NCBI GenBank assembly: GCA_913061235.1
Contig: CAJXTB010000008.1
Coordinates: 1-64,000 of the forward strand
Length of the DNA stretch: 64,000 nucleotides
Direction of reading: 5' to 3'
DNA from: an uncultured Pseudomonadota bacterium
Lineage (GTDB): Bacteria > Myxococcota_A > UBA796 > GCA-2862545
Shown piece after piece: positions 1 to 7,700 of the stretch. The translations under genes were made by a program, and so were the position numbers. Each line of letters starts with the position of its first letter. Position 1 is the stretch's first letter. The notes under the pieces are model-generated. The model was not told the origin of the DNA, ran no database searches, and saw only the letters and a list, made by a program, of their open reading frames with translations.

Positions 1-78
1 CCCGCCATCAGTGGCGACCGCGTTCGCGACGAGCTGCCTAGCGGCTTTGCCTACGTCGATGCTGTCGAGGTTCGCTAG
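1..78 (+). CDS. 3' end of an unidentified gene
   Basis: The frame is open from base 1 and stops at TAG 76-78, giving the last 25 residues of a protein whose start lies outside the window. The tail (..PSGFAYVDAVEVR) carries no motif I recognise. It lies on the same strand as, and just ahead of, the virus-like gene array, so it is probably another gene of that array. This is inferred from position and codon usage only. Confidence 0.45.
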   Translation, partial: PAISGDRVRDELPSGFAYVDAVEVR

Positions 79-96
79 GCGAACGCCCCTTTTCGT

Positions 97-184
97 AGCG
101 GGGTGAGCCCGCTCGTTCTCGCTCCCATTTCGGGAGCACACACTCACGCTCCCTACTGGGAGCCCTGTCCCGCGATGAGCGGGA
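97..184 (+). promoter_or_regulatory. Four consecutive stem-loops in the leader of the coat-like gene
   Basis: Four perfect short hairpins lie head to tail in the gap before the gene at 196. They are 97-113 (6 bp stem, 5 nt loop), 121-137 (GCTCCC/GGGAGC, 5 nt loop), 148-163 (the same GCTCCC/GGGAGC arms, 4 nt loop) and 168-184 (TCCCGC/GCGGGA, 5 nt loop). The last ends right at the AGGAG ribosome-binding site (185-189). None has a U-tract, so they are not simple terminators. A role in mRNA stability, processing or translation control of an abundant product is inferred. Confidence 0.55.
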
Positions 185-195
185 AGGAGATTCCT

Positions 196-897
196 ATGAC
201 CCGCATGGGCCTCACAAACCTCGTTCTCCTGGGCTCCGCCCTCGCGTACCAGACCCCCGACGGCCGCGTCGTCATCGACGAGGACAGCCTCGAAGACGAC
301 AGCGTCGACTTCGCTGGCGACTACGACGATGACGACTACGACATCGCTGGTGACTACGACGATGACGACTACGACGACGATGTCGAGTTCGGTGCACGTC
401 GCACCCGGGCTCAGCGTCGTGGTGGACGTCGCACCCGGCAAGACCAACGCCGCGGACGCCGTCGCACGCGACAAGACCAGCGCGCGGGCAACCGTGGCCG
501 TGGGCCGTCACCCGAAGCTGCGGACACGTCTGTGATGGGCGCAGAGGGCAATTGGTCCTCCACCATTCTCGGTGACAGCGTCGTCACTGCAGCGGCCGGT
601 CCTGGTGCCATCAAGATCATCCCTCAGCACGACTTCATCGCTGAAGACATGACCTTCGAGGGTAGTGCCGCCGGCGCGAAGGTGACCTCCATCTTCTTCG
701 GCGAACGTCCGGTGTTCTCGTCGTCCTCGGGCATCCCCGTGGCGGTCTTTGCCTCCGGTGCTCAGATTCGAAAGCATCTGAACAACACCAGCATCAAGGC
801 CGGTCTCACCATCACCATCAACGTCACCACGGCTTCTGCTGGCGACGAGGTGACGTGCGTCATCACCGGCAAGAAGCCCAACCTCGGCGGCTGCTAG
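196..897 (+). CDS. Virion coat-like protein with acidic and Arg-rich tracts
   Basis: This is a 233-residue protein. ATG 196 is chosen because AGGAG at 185-189 sits at ideal spacing. Residues 1-18 form a short hydrophobic start. An Asp/Tyr tract follows with two copies of AGDYDDDDYD, ending in DDDVEFG, and then an Arg/Gln tract made of repeated RRTRQDQR-like units. The last 115 or so residues are Val/Thr/Ile/Gly rich and look all-beta, with only one or two cysteines near the end. The layout of a nucleic-acid-binding basic arm ahead of a compact beta domain is typical of small viral coat proteins. I do not recognise a specific family, so a coat role is inferred from architecture and from its place at the head of a structural/lysis operon. 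Confidence 0.5.
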   Translation: MTRMGLTNLVLLGSALAYQTPDGRVVIDEDSLEDDSVDFAGDYDDDDYDIAGDYDDDDYDDDVEFGARRTRAQRRGGRRTRQDQRRGRRRTRQDQRAGNRGRGPSPEAADTSVMGAEGNWSSTILGDSVVTAAAGPGAIKIIPQHDFIAEDMTFEGSAAGAKVTSIFFGERPVFSSSSGIPVAVFASGAQIRKHLNNTSIKAGLTITINVTTASAGDEVTCVITGKKPNLGGC

Positions 898-912
898 TCC
901 TAGGGAGTCGTT

Positions 913-1509
913 GTGTCGTTCCAGTCCATGTCGGTCCGTTCGGAGGCTATTACGGTCACCGGACCCGCCAAGGCGGGAGACCCAACGACGCCCGAGACTG
1001 TCCTCCATGCGGAGGGCTCGTGCGCTGAATGGCGCACCTTGCTCGTAGAATCCGACGGTCCAGTCGACCTGATTCTGCAGTGGACCGTCGCCGCGACCCA
1101 GTTCTCGGCAACGGTCACGATGGCGCGCGGTGGGTCGGTGAGCCTGTTCGCAACCACCGTTCACGTCCTCGCAACCGCTAGAACGTCCGGCACACTGACC
1201 GTGTCCGTCGGCATCTACGACGGTCGCACAGACACTCAGAACGTGTGGATTGAGCCGGTCACCGGCCCCGCCGACGCCACGCGTCTCACCTCGGTTGCCC
1301 CGCCGCTTGCGCGGTCGGTGCGGCTGGAGTGCGGCAACAGCACCGCGAGCGTCGAACTGACCCTCGTGGATGCCTACGGCAACCCGCGGGTCATGCGCGC
1401 TGGCGGCCCCGGCGAAGTGGTTGAGGCAGACCTCGCGGACTGCCCCAACGTCCTTGCCTACCTTCCCGCCGGCGCCACTGGTCGGCTTGTCTACACCCTT
1501 CCATTCTGA
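913..1509 (+). CDS. Beta-rich putative structural protein
   Basis: This 198-residue protein starts at GTG 913 behind a GGGAG ribosome-binding site, 15 bases after the coat-like gene. It has no signal peptide or membrane segment. Alternating hydrophobic and Thr/Ser residues throughout (VDLILQWTV, GTLTVSVGIYDG, VELTLVDAYG) suggest one or two beta sandwiches. The family is not recognised. Its size, fold type and position suggest a minor capsid, spike or head-decoration protein, but that is inference. It stops 7 bases before the next start, so it is probably cotranscribed. Confidence 0.5.
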   Translation: MSFQSMSVRSEAITVTGPAKAGDPTTPETVLHAEGSCAEWRTLLVESDGPVDLILQWTVAATQFSATVTMARGGSVSLFATTVHVLATARTSGTLTVSVGIYDGRTDTQNVWIEPVTGPADATRLTSVAPPLARSVRLECGNSTASVELTLVDAYGNPRVMRAGGPGEVVEADLADCPNVLAYLPAGATGRLVYTLPF

Positions 1510-1516
1510 GAGTGCC

Positions 1517-2044
1517 GTGGACATCCTTGTCAAAACCACCTTCGATGAAGGTCGCGTTCTTCGGCTCCTCGGATGGCTGGCGAGCGAGAATGCACGCATT
1601 CTGCGCTCGAACGCCTCCCTCCCGCTGTTGTACGAATCCAACATCGTCTATGCGCCAGAACGCGGCGAAGTCTTCAGCGACGTGACCCACACCCTGCTTG
1701 CCGGGCACGAAGACTGCGATGCACTCGCGGCGTACCGGGCCGGTGAGCTCGTGGCCCGGGGTGCAGCCGCCCTCTTCCGTGGGGAGCCTGGATTCAGTGC
1801 CGCTCGCAAGCGCCGCCTTCGGTCCATCCAGGCCGAGCCCATGCTCACAACCCGCACCAAGCCAGGTGAGCGCGGCCTGTTTCACTGCATCGTTCGGTAC
1901 AAGATCGGCAACCGTTGGTACCGCGATGACCCCTCCGAACGGCTCGGCATGAACGGCCGATTCGACCCAGCAGTCCTCGGACGTCGTGCTGGCCTTCGCC
2001 AATCCCTTCCCACCCGGAGACGTCATGCGCCTCGTACTCGTTGA
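1517..2044 (+). CDS. Transglutaminase-like cysteine protease, putative
   Basis: This 175-residue product starts at GTG 1517, with GAGAG just upstream overlapping the previous stop. A GHEDCDALAAYRAGEL segment puts Cys67 in a DCD context. FHCIVRY supplies His123 and WYRDDPSERLG supplies Asp138. Cys-His-Asp in this order with these surroundings resembles the transglutaminase-like fold found in phage structural operons. Whether it is a peptidase or cross-linking enzyme cannot be read from sequence. Its place between structural genes would suit virion maturation. The Arg-rich C-terminus overlaps the next gene by 20 bases. Confidence 0.45.
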   Translation: MDILVKTTFDEGRVLRLLGWLASENARILRSNASLPLLYESNIVYAPERGEVFSDVTHTLLAGHEDCDALAAYRAGELVARGAAALFRGEPGFSAARKRRLRSIQAEPMLTTRTKPGERGLFHCIVRYKIGNRWYRDDPSERLGMNGRFDPAVLGRRAGLRQSLPTRRRHAPRTR

Positions 2045-2663
2045 ATCCCTCTCTCTGGGCGGCCAGCCCATCATTGGTAGTGACGTCGCAAGTCGCCGCG
2101 GTCGTACCCGTCGGGGACCTGGCCGCGCCCGTGGTGAATCCCGCGGAGGCCGTCGACGGCGTCGCCGTCAGGGACGTCGTCCCACGGAGGAGCAACCCGC
2201 GCTTCGCCAGGTGGAAACGTTGCCGTCTCGTGGCGAGCGCGACAAGCCGCGAACACGACGTCGTCGCCGCCAACGCGGGTGGTCGGAGCCCACCTATGTG
2301 AGCGAAGATGTTCGTATCCAAGCCCGTTCAGGTCGACGTGCCGCCATCGTGCCGGTCCGCGACGGACTGTGGCTAGTCGGCGACATCGATGAGGCAGCCC
2401 TGGAGGAGTTCAACACTCCAAAGGATGCCGAGCCCAAGGTCGGGTTCATCCCTCTCTTGCTGGGACCCTTGCTCATCAAAGCAGCGGCCAGCGCTCTTGC
2501 ACCTGGGAGTGCATCCGACGACCTGGACCCGGCCGTCCTAAACAAGTTGTTCGGTCGTAGGCGGCGTCGCGCTACGCAGGTCATCGACGCCGAGTTTGAA
2601 GACATGAACGACGATGCCGAGTTCGGCTGTCGCGGTCGGTCGTGCCGGAGGGGTTGCCAATGA
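2025..2663 (+). CDS. Arg-rich protein with one membrane segment
   Basis: This is a 212-residue protein. ATG 2025 follows GGAGA at good spacing and lies inside the end of the upstream gene. Residues 24-85 or so are extremely Arg-rich with runs of five to six arginines. A mixed domain follows (AAIVPVRDGLWLVGDID), then a hydrophobic stretch GFIPLLLGPLLIKAAASALA that could span a membrane, another arginine run, and an acidic tail with DDAEFG before a Cys/Arg end. The acidic EFG motif followed by arginines also occurs in the coat-like protein at 196. It may be a nucleic-acid-contacting membrane component of a virion. No family is recognised. Confidence 0.5.
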   Translation: MRLVLVESLSLGGQPIIGSDVASRRGRTRRGPGRARGESRGGRRRRRRQGRRPTEEQPALRQVETLPSRGERDKPRTRRRRRQRGWSEPTYVSEDVRIQARSGRRAAIVPVRDGLWLVGDIDEAALEEFNTPKDAEPKVGFIPLLLGPLLIKAAASALAPGSASDDLDPAVLNKLFGRRRRRATQVIDAEFEDMNDDAEFGCRGRSCRRGCQ

Positions 2664-3298
2664 CCCCCTCCACACGACAGGCGTGGAAGCGCATCGTCGC
2701 GCAGTGGCCTGGTGCTGCAGTCGCGGACCTACGCTCCGGAATGAACGCACATCGTCGCGCAGTGGCCGCCAATCCCAGTCACTACCGTGACGACGTCAAC
2801 CGCTTCCTGAAGTCGGTAACGGACAGCTACGCCCGCTTGGAGCGGATGAAGCCGTACATCGACGCCGGACACGGTGACAAAGCCGCCTACGACCGGTTGG
2901 TCCGACAATACGAGATTGTCGCCTCAGGTCTGTTCAGCGAGGCGTACCAGTCCGATTCCTCGTCGGTGGTCGGTGGTGCCCTCATCCCGGTCGTCATCAT
3001 CATTGGCGTGTTGGGATTCACCATCGTGGGTGTGGTGTGGGCTGTTGTCGCGTGGCGCAACGCACAGGTCCTGGAGCAACAGACGACCCTCATGGAGACC
3101 GAACTGCTCGCCCGCGTGGAGTCATCACACCGAGGCACACAGCTGCAGCCCTCCACGCTGGAGTTCCCACCGGTTCAGCCCGGTCCACTCGACAACGCGG
3201 GCTTCTCCACTGGAGCGAAGGTCGGAATTGGTGTTCTCGGGGTTGCGTCCGTCGCCGGCGTCGCATGGCTCGCCTGGTCCGCCACAAAGGACAAGTAG
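2660..3298 (+). CDS. Membrane protein with two transmembrane segments
   Basis: This 212-residue protein starts at ATG 2660, which overlaps the previous stop (ATGA) behind a perfect GGAGGGG. The N-terminal 95 residues are helical and charged, with an Arg/Asp-rich amphipathic region. A long hydrophobic segment (GGALIPVVIIIGVLGFTIVG and onward) follows, then a short soluble stretch with coiled-coil character, and a second hydrophobic segment near the C-terminus (VGIGVLGVASVAGVAWLAW) with a KDK tail. No family is recognised. A virion membrane protein or a membrane-bound assembly factor is plausible from context. Confidence 0.5.
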   Translation: MTPSTRQAWKRIVAQWPGAAVADLRSGMNAHRRAVAANPSHYRDDVNRFLKSVTDSYARLERMKPYIDAGHGDKAAYDRLVRQYEIVASGLFSEAYQSDSSSVVGGALIPVVIIIGVLGFTIVGVVWAVVAWRNAQVLEQQTTLMETELLARVESSHRGTQLQPSTLEFPPVQPGPLDNAGFSTGAKVGIGVLGVASVAGVAWLAWSATKDK

Positions 3299-3301
3299 GC
3301 C

Positions 3302-4756
3302 GTGATTCGCCTCTCCATCGACAACAAGACCGAGGACGTCCCTCAAGCCCTACGCGCCACCTGGCGCAAGGGCGGGCGGTCCTACGCGTTGGTCATTCAG
3401 CCGCTCACGGGAATGGTGATGCTAGCGTCGTTCAAGCGAGAGGCGATGGGTCTCGTTGCGACGCGCACAGACGGTCGCATTCCGTCGTACGCATCCATGA
3501 AGCCCCAGAAGGCAGCCGACGCCGTCACCGCCCTCAAAAAGCTGTCCCAACCCAAGGGAACGCCGAAAGACGCGACCTTGCGCGGCCGCTGGACCGGAAC
3601 TGTAGAGCACGGCACCTCCGGACACCCGGTCGTGACCCTGCAGCGAAAGGTGGGCCAAGCGACCGCCAAGGTGGCGGTCCCCAACATGGCGCAAGGGTGT
3701 AGCTCGTGGCTCGTGTCCACACAGATGACCGAGACCTGGAAAGGCGGACCGGCCAAGCCGAAGGTCCACAACGTCTCCTCCACTTCGAAGAACCACGTTT
3801 TGGACGCATTCGAGCTCGCACGGGACGAAGTCCGGAAGGTGACCAAGCGTTTGCATGGGGAGAGCGACCGCCGTCAAGCGCACGACGCTGGATATGCCGC
3901 GAAGCGACCGGTCAAGTGGTCAGCCACGCCATCGAACCCGGTGGACCGATTGGCCGTGGGGAAGGCCCCGGCCAAGAAGGCCAAGGTAGCACCGAAGGCC
4001 AAAGCAGCACCGAAGGCCACAGCAGCACCGAAGGCCAAGGCGGCACCGAAGGCGGAGCCTGCAAAGTCGGCGTCCGTTGCCCAGGATTCGGCCGGCACTC
4101 CCTCTGTGGTCCCGCGAACGGCAGACGGGAGAGCCACGTCTCTTCAAGCCTGGAACTACGTCGAAGAGGTCCCCCCGGGCACCTTGGATGCCAACGTGGT
4201 CTTCGACCTACGAGAGTCCGACGCGACGCCGAAGGAGCGTAGCCTACTGACGGTGTTCTTTGACCACATGTCTGAAGCCGGAGACGCGGAGTTTCGCGTC
4301 GTCCAGCGGGCGAGGGCCGCGAACGGGAACATCATCGAAGTGGACCGGACTGGACCACGCGGCCGAGCAGCTGCCGCCAACGCCATGTACCGCATGATGC
4401 GAAGCGTCACCGAGACCCACAGCAACCGCACGCGACCAGCCCCACTCCGCGTACGGGTGCCCACCGACAGAAACAGTCCGGCACGGCAATTCTTGCCCGA
4501 GGGTCGCTTGCTGGCCGCACTCTCCGCTTCCCGGGGCCGCTCGGGCACCTCGCAACATGCAGCAGCCGTGTCCCTCCCTTCGGGGGCCATCAAGCTCAGC
4601 ACCTTGGCGAAGTCATCGACGTCCCGCACGGACCGCAGGGCATCCGCCACGCCGCGGAGACGTCCAGGTCACACGCAAGCGGCCAAGGACGCCACCCTCA
4701 TGAAGTTGGTCGCGAAAGCCGTCAAAGACGCGCTTCGCCAAGACGGGAGCCGGTAA
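3302..4756 (+). CDS. Uncharacterised 484-residue basic protein with Pro-Lys-Ala linker
   Basis: It starts at GTG 3302, three bases after the previous stop. An N-terminal region of about 215 residues and a C-terminal region of about 190 residues are joined by a low-complexity linker of repeated APKAKA units (roughly residues 222-250, nucleotides 3965-4070). Both ends are rich in Arg and Lys. The C-terminal part includes a NIIEVDRTGPRGRAAAANAM segment. No enzymatic motif is visible. The next gene starts on the last base of its stop codon, so translation is probably coupled to the methyltransferase-helicase. It may be a partner or DNA-binding protein of that enzyme, which is inference. Confidence 0.5.
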   Translation: MIRLSIDNKTEDVPQALRATWRKGGRSYALVIQPLTGMVMLASFKREAMGLVATRTDGRIPSYASMKPQKAADAVTALKKLSQPKGTPKDATLRGRWTGTVEHGTSGHPVVTLQRKVGQATAKVAVPNMAQGCSSWLVSTQMTETWKGGPAKPKVHNVSSTSKNHVLDAFELARDEVRKVTKRLHGESDRRQAHDAGYAAKRPVKWSATPSNPVDRLAVGKAPAKKAKVAPKAKAAPKATAAPKAKAAPKAEPAKSASVAQDSAGTPSVVPRTADGRATSLQAWNYVEEVPPGTLDANVVFDLRESDATPKERSLLTVFFDHMSEAGDAEFRVVQRARAANGNIIEVDRTGPRGRAAAANAMYRMMRSVTETHSNRTRPAPLRVRVPTDRNSPARQFLPEGRLLAALSASRGRSGTSQHAAAVSLPSGAIKLSTLAKSSTSRTDRRASATPRRRPGHTQAAKDATLMKLVAKAVKDALRQDGSR

Positions 4757-7700
4757 TGGTTGCAAGTCTCGCATTGACGCTCACACGAAGCGTTGAGTCC
4801 ATCCTGCTGGGCTACGACCTGCCCGACGGCATTGTTGAGGCCGACGTCAAGTCGTTCTTTGAACGCCATCAGTCGGTCATTACCAAGCTCATCGAAACAG
4901 AGCTGCAGTCTGCTTCGAATGCGCAAGCACCGTCTGGCACCTCCGGTCAGTCGCCTCCCACAACCGTGGCAAAGCGAACCCGAGCGAACCTTGCGGCCCT
5001 ACAGGCTCTGCTTCGCGTGGAGACAGGTCAGCAGAACAATGGCGACTCGGAGCGACTCCGCGCCTACACAGGTTGGGGTGGGCTGTCGATTGACAAGATT
5101 CGCGGCCAGTTCACGGGCGGGATGCCCGTTCCCGACTCCTCCGCTCTGATTCACGAGTACTACACGCCGACCCAGGTCACTGATGCAGTGGCCAGCATTG
5201 TAGCGCGTGTCCTGCCGGGGCTTCCTCGTCACGGCGACCACGTAGACATGCTGGAACCATCCGCCGGCATTGGCCGCTTCGTAGACTCCATCCTCAAGGG
5301 TGTCCCGGCGAAAGACATTCATGTCCATGCAGTCGAGGTCTCGGACGGTAGCGCCAGAATCCTCCAGGCGCTTCACCCCTCCATTGACTTGTACAAGCAG
5401 ACGTTCGAGTCGTTCGTCGTCAACAACCCGGAGCTGCACGGCACCCTAGGCCTCGTGGTCGCAAACCCTCCGTACGGTCCGCGTGGTGCGTCAAAGACAG
5501 AGGACCCGGACCGTAGCTACCGAGACAGTCGGGCGTATGCCTACTTCCTTCGCCGGGCGTTGGACATGCTCGCGAAGGACGGCATGGGCGTCTTCGTCAT
5601 TCCTGCAGGATTCATGTCGGGTACGGGCAAGAAGGCCAAGAAGCTCCGTGAACAGGTGCTTCGTCGTCACCATCTCATGGCTTCCTACCGGTTGCCCAGT
5701 GGACTGTTCCCGGGGGCGCAGCTCGTCACAGACCTGCTGTTCTTCCGAGCGCGGGGTGGCGAGCTCGCCGAGGTTGCGCAGGAGGACCGCCAGATCTTGG
5801 ACGGCCTGTACTACGAGCTGTACCCCGACAACATCTTGGGCGTAGAAGTCGGAAAGGTCAGCACGGACAGCGATGTGACGGCACTCCCCCGGTGGGGCTA
5901 CCAAGTGCGCGGCACTTTCACGAAGCTGCCGGCTTGGCAGCCTCGGGCTCTGTGCGTCGGGTGCGGCATCCTCACGCCGTTCCGCCCCGCAAGTGGCGCG
6001 AAACTGAAGAAGGCGTCCAACGTTGTGCGCAAGCTGGGCACGGCCGACACGTCGGGCCTCCCGCACGCCGTTCAGCGCGCGGTGGCCTTGGGCGCTCGGG
6101 TGGACCGATACCTGGCTGCGGTGGGGGCTGGGAAGGGCTCTGTCGCAGCCGCTCTGCATGCCGACTTGGTCGAAGCACTGCAGAGTTGGGTATCGGTCCA
6201 TGGCGTCCCCAAGCGACATGCTGATCTCGTGGGAAAACGCCACGATATTCCTGAAGTTGGCCGCTTCCTCACTGCGTTCGACAGCAACGGCAGCCTCATC
6301 AGCGGAATCGCAAAGACGCCAGAGGGCGGCTCACCACTGGCGCACGCACAAGGCAACATCACCAAGCTGGCGGAATGGCTTCGAAGCACCCGAGCGGACG
6401 TGACGCGCAGCGCCCTGGTCCAGGCATGGGCATCTGCATCGCAAGTGTCGTTGATGACCGCTCACAGGGCGTTGGGCGACAAGACAGACGACCTGGAGCG
6501 CAATGGTTGGCGTCCCGTCAATCCAGACCTGTGGATGCACCCCGACGACTTCGCCACAGGCGAGTTGTGGCCAAGGCTCGACGTCATTGATGGGGCACTA
6601 CTGGGCGACGAGCCTCGTTGGACGGACGAAGCCACGCTGCAGTCGATGCATGATGAGCTGATGGCCGCAATCGAGCCCATGCCCCTCGAAGACATCGGTG
6701 TCATCGAGCCGCGTGCGCAGTGGCTACCCACGGACATGCTCTCCGCATGGATAGCGTCCGAGTTCGGCGCGAACGTCACGCTCACACGCGTTGGCGGGAT
6801 GCTTCAACCCGTCGACGTCGACTACGTGACGGACACGCGCAAAGGCACCATCGGTACCGTCACCGGAAGTGCCGCCTGGTTCATCGGCTACTGCAACCAC
6901 GACTTCACGCTGTTCTCCCCCCCTCGGCCGGGACAGCATGAGAAGAAGACGCTGGACGATGTACGGCTCGAGTACGGCAAAGAGTGGACGATGTCCTGGG
7001 AATCTTGGGTCCGGGCCGACCGGACTCGGGTGCACCGCATCGAGCGCCTGTACAACCGGACCATGCGCGGTTTCGTCACGCCCAAGTACGCGGACGGCCC
7101 CCTTGGTTTGGCGCGCTGGGCAGTCGGTCCAAAGGCCATTGCTCTGCACCCGCATCAGAATGCAGGAACACGACGGGTCGTCGCCAACAACGGCGGACTG
7201 CTCGGGTACGACGTCGGAGTCGGCAAGACGTTCACCGCATGCGCCATCCTGGCCAGAATGCGCGAGCTCGGCCGCAAGCGCCCCGTCATTCTGGTGCCGA
7301 ACAGCATCATCTGGAAGTGGGCAGCCGACATTGCCAAAGTACTGCCGGACTACGAAGTCTTGGTCGTTGGCTCCGAGCGTCGACAGGTCAAGTCGGGGGC
7401 TCGCAAGGGTCAGTGGACGTCACGGACAGACACCCCCGATGAACGCGCCGAAAAGTGGACACGTTTCCAGTCCGGCGAGGCAGACGTCGTGCTGTGCACG
7501 TACTCCGTGTTCGGTCGCACGTCGCTGAACGTCGAGTGGGTGGAGCAGTACGTCGACGGAAATCCCGCCGTCAAACGCATGATCGAGATTGAGCGCCGCA
7601 ACGCAGAGGGCAAGAAGAAGAGGACCGAGCGTCAGGAAGCCATTGTGAAGGAGGGTGCACGGGCCTGGGTCGCGGAGCGTCTAGAGCTGCCCGCCGGTCA

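Noticed and set aside
508..1644. 378-codon minus-strand frame over the coat-like gene
   Set aside because: Shadow of the plus-strand genes with His/Arg-rich, motif-free sequence; the plus strand has coupled genes with good ribosome-binding sites.
3960..4070. Short tandem repeats that could be a CRISPR or minisatellite
   Set aside because: They are in-frame codons of a Pro-Lys-Ala linker in the 484-residue protein, without spacers.
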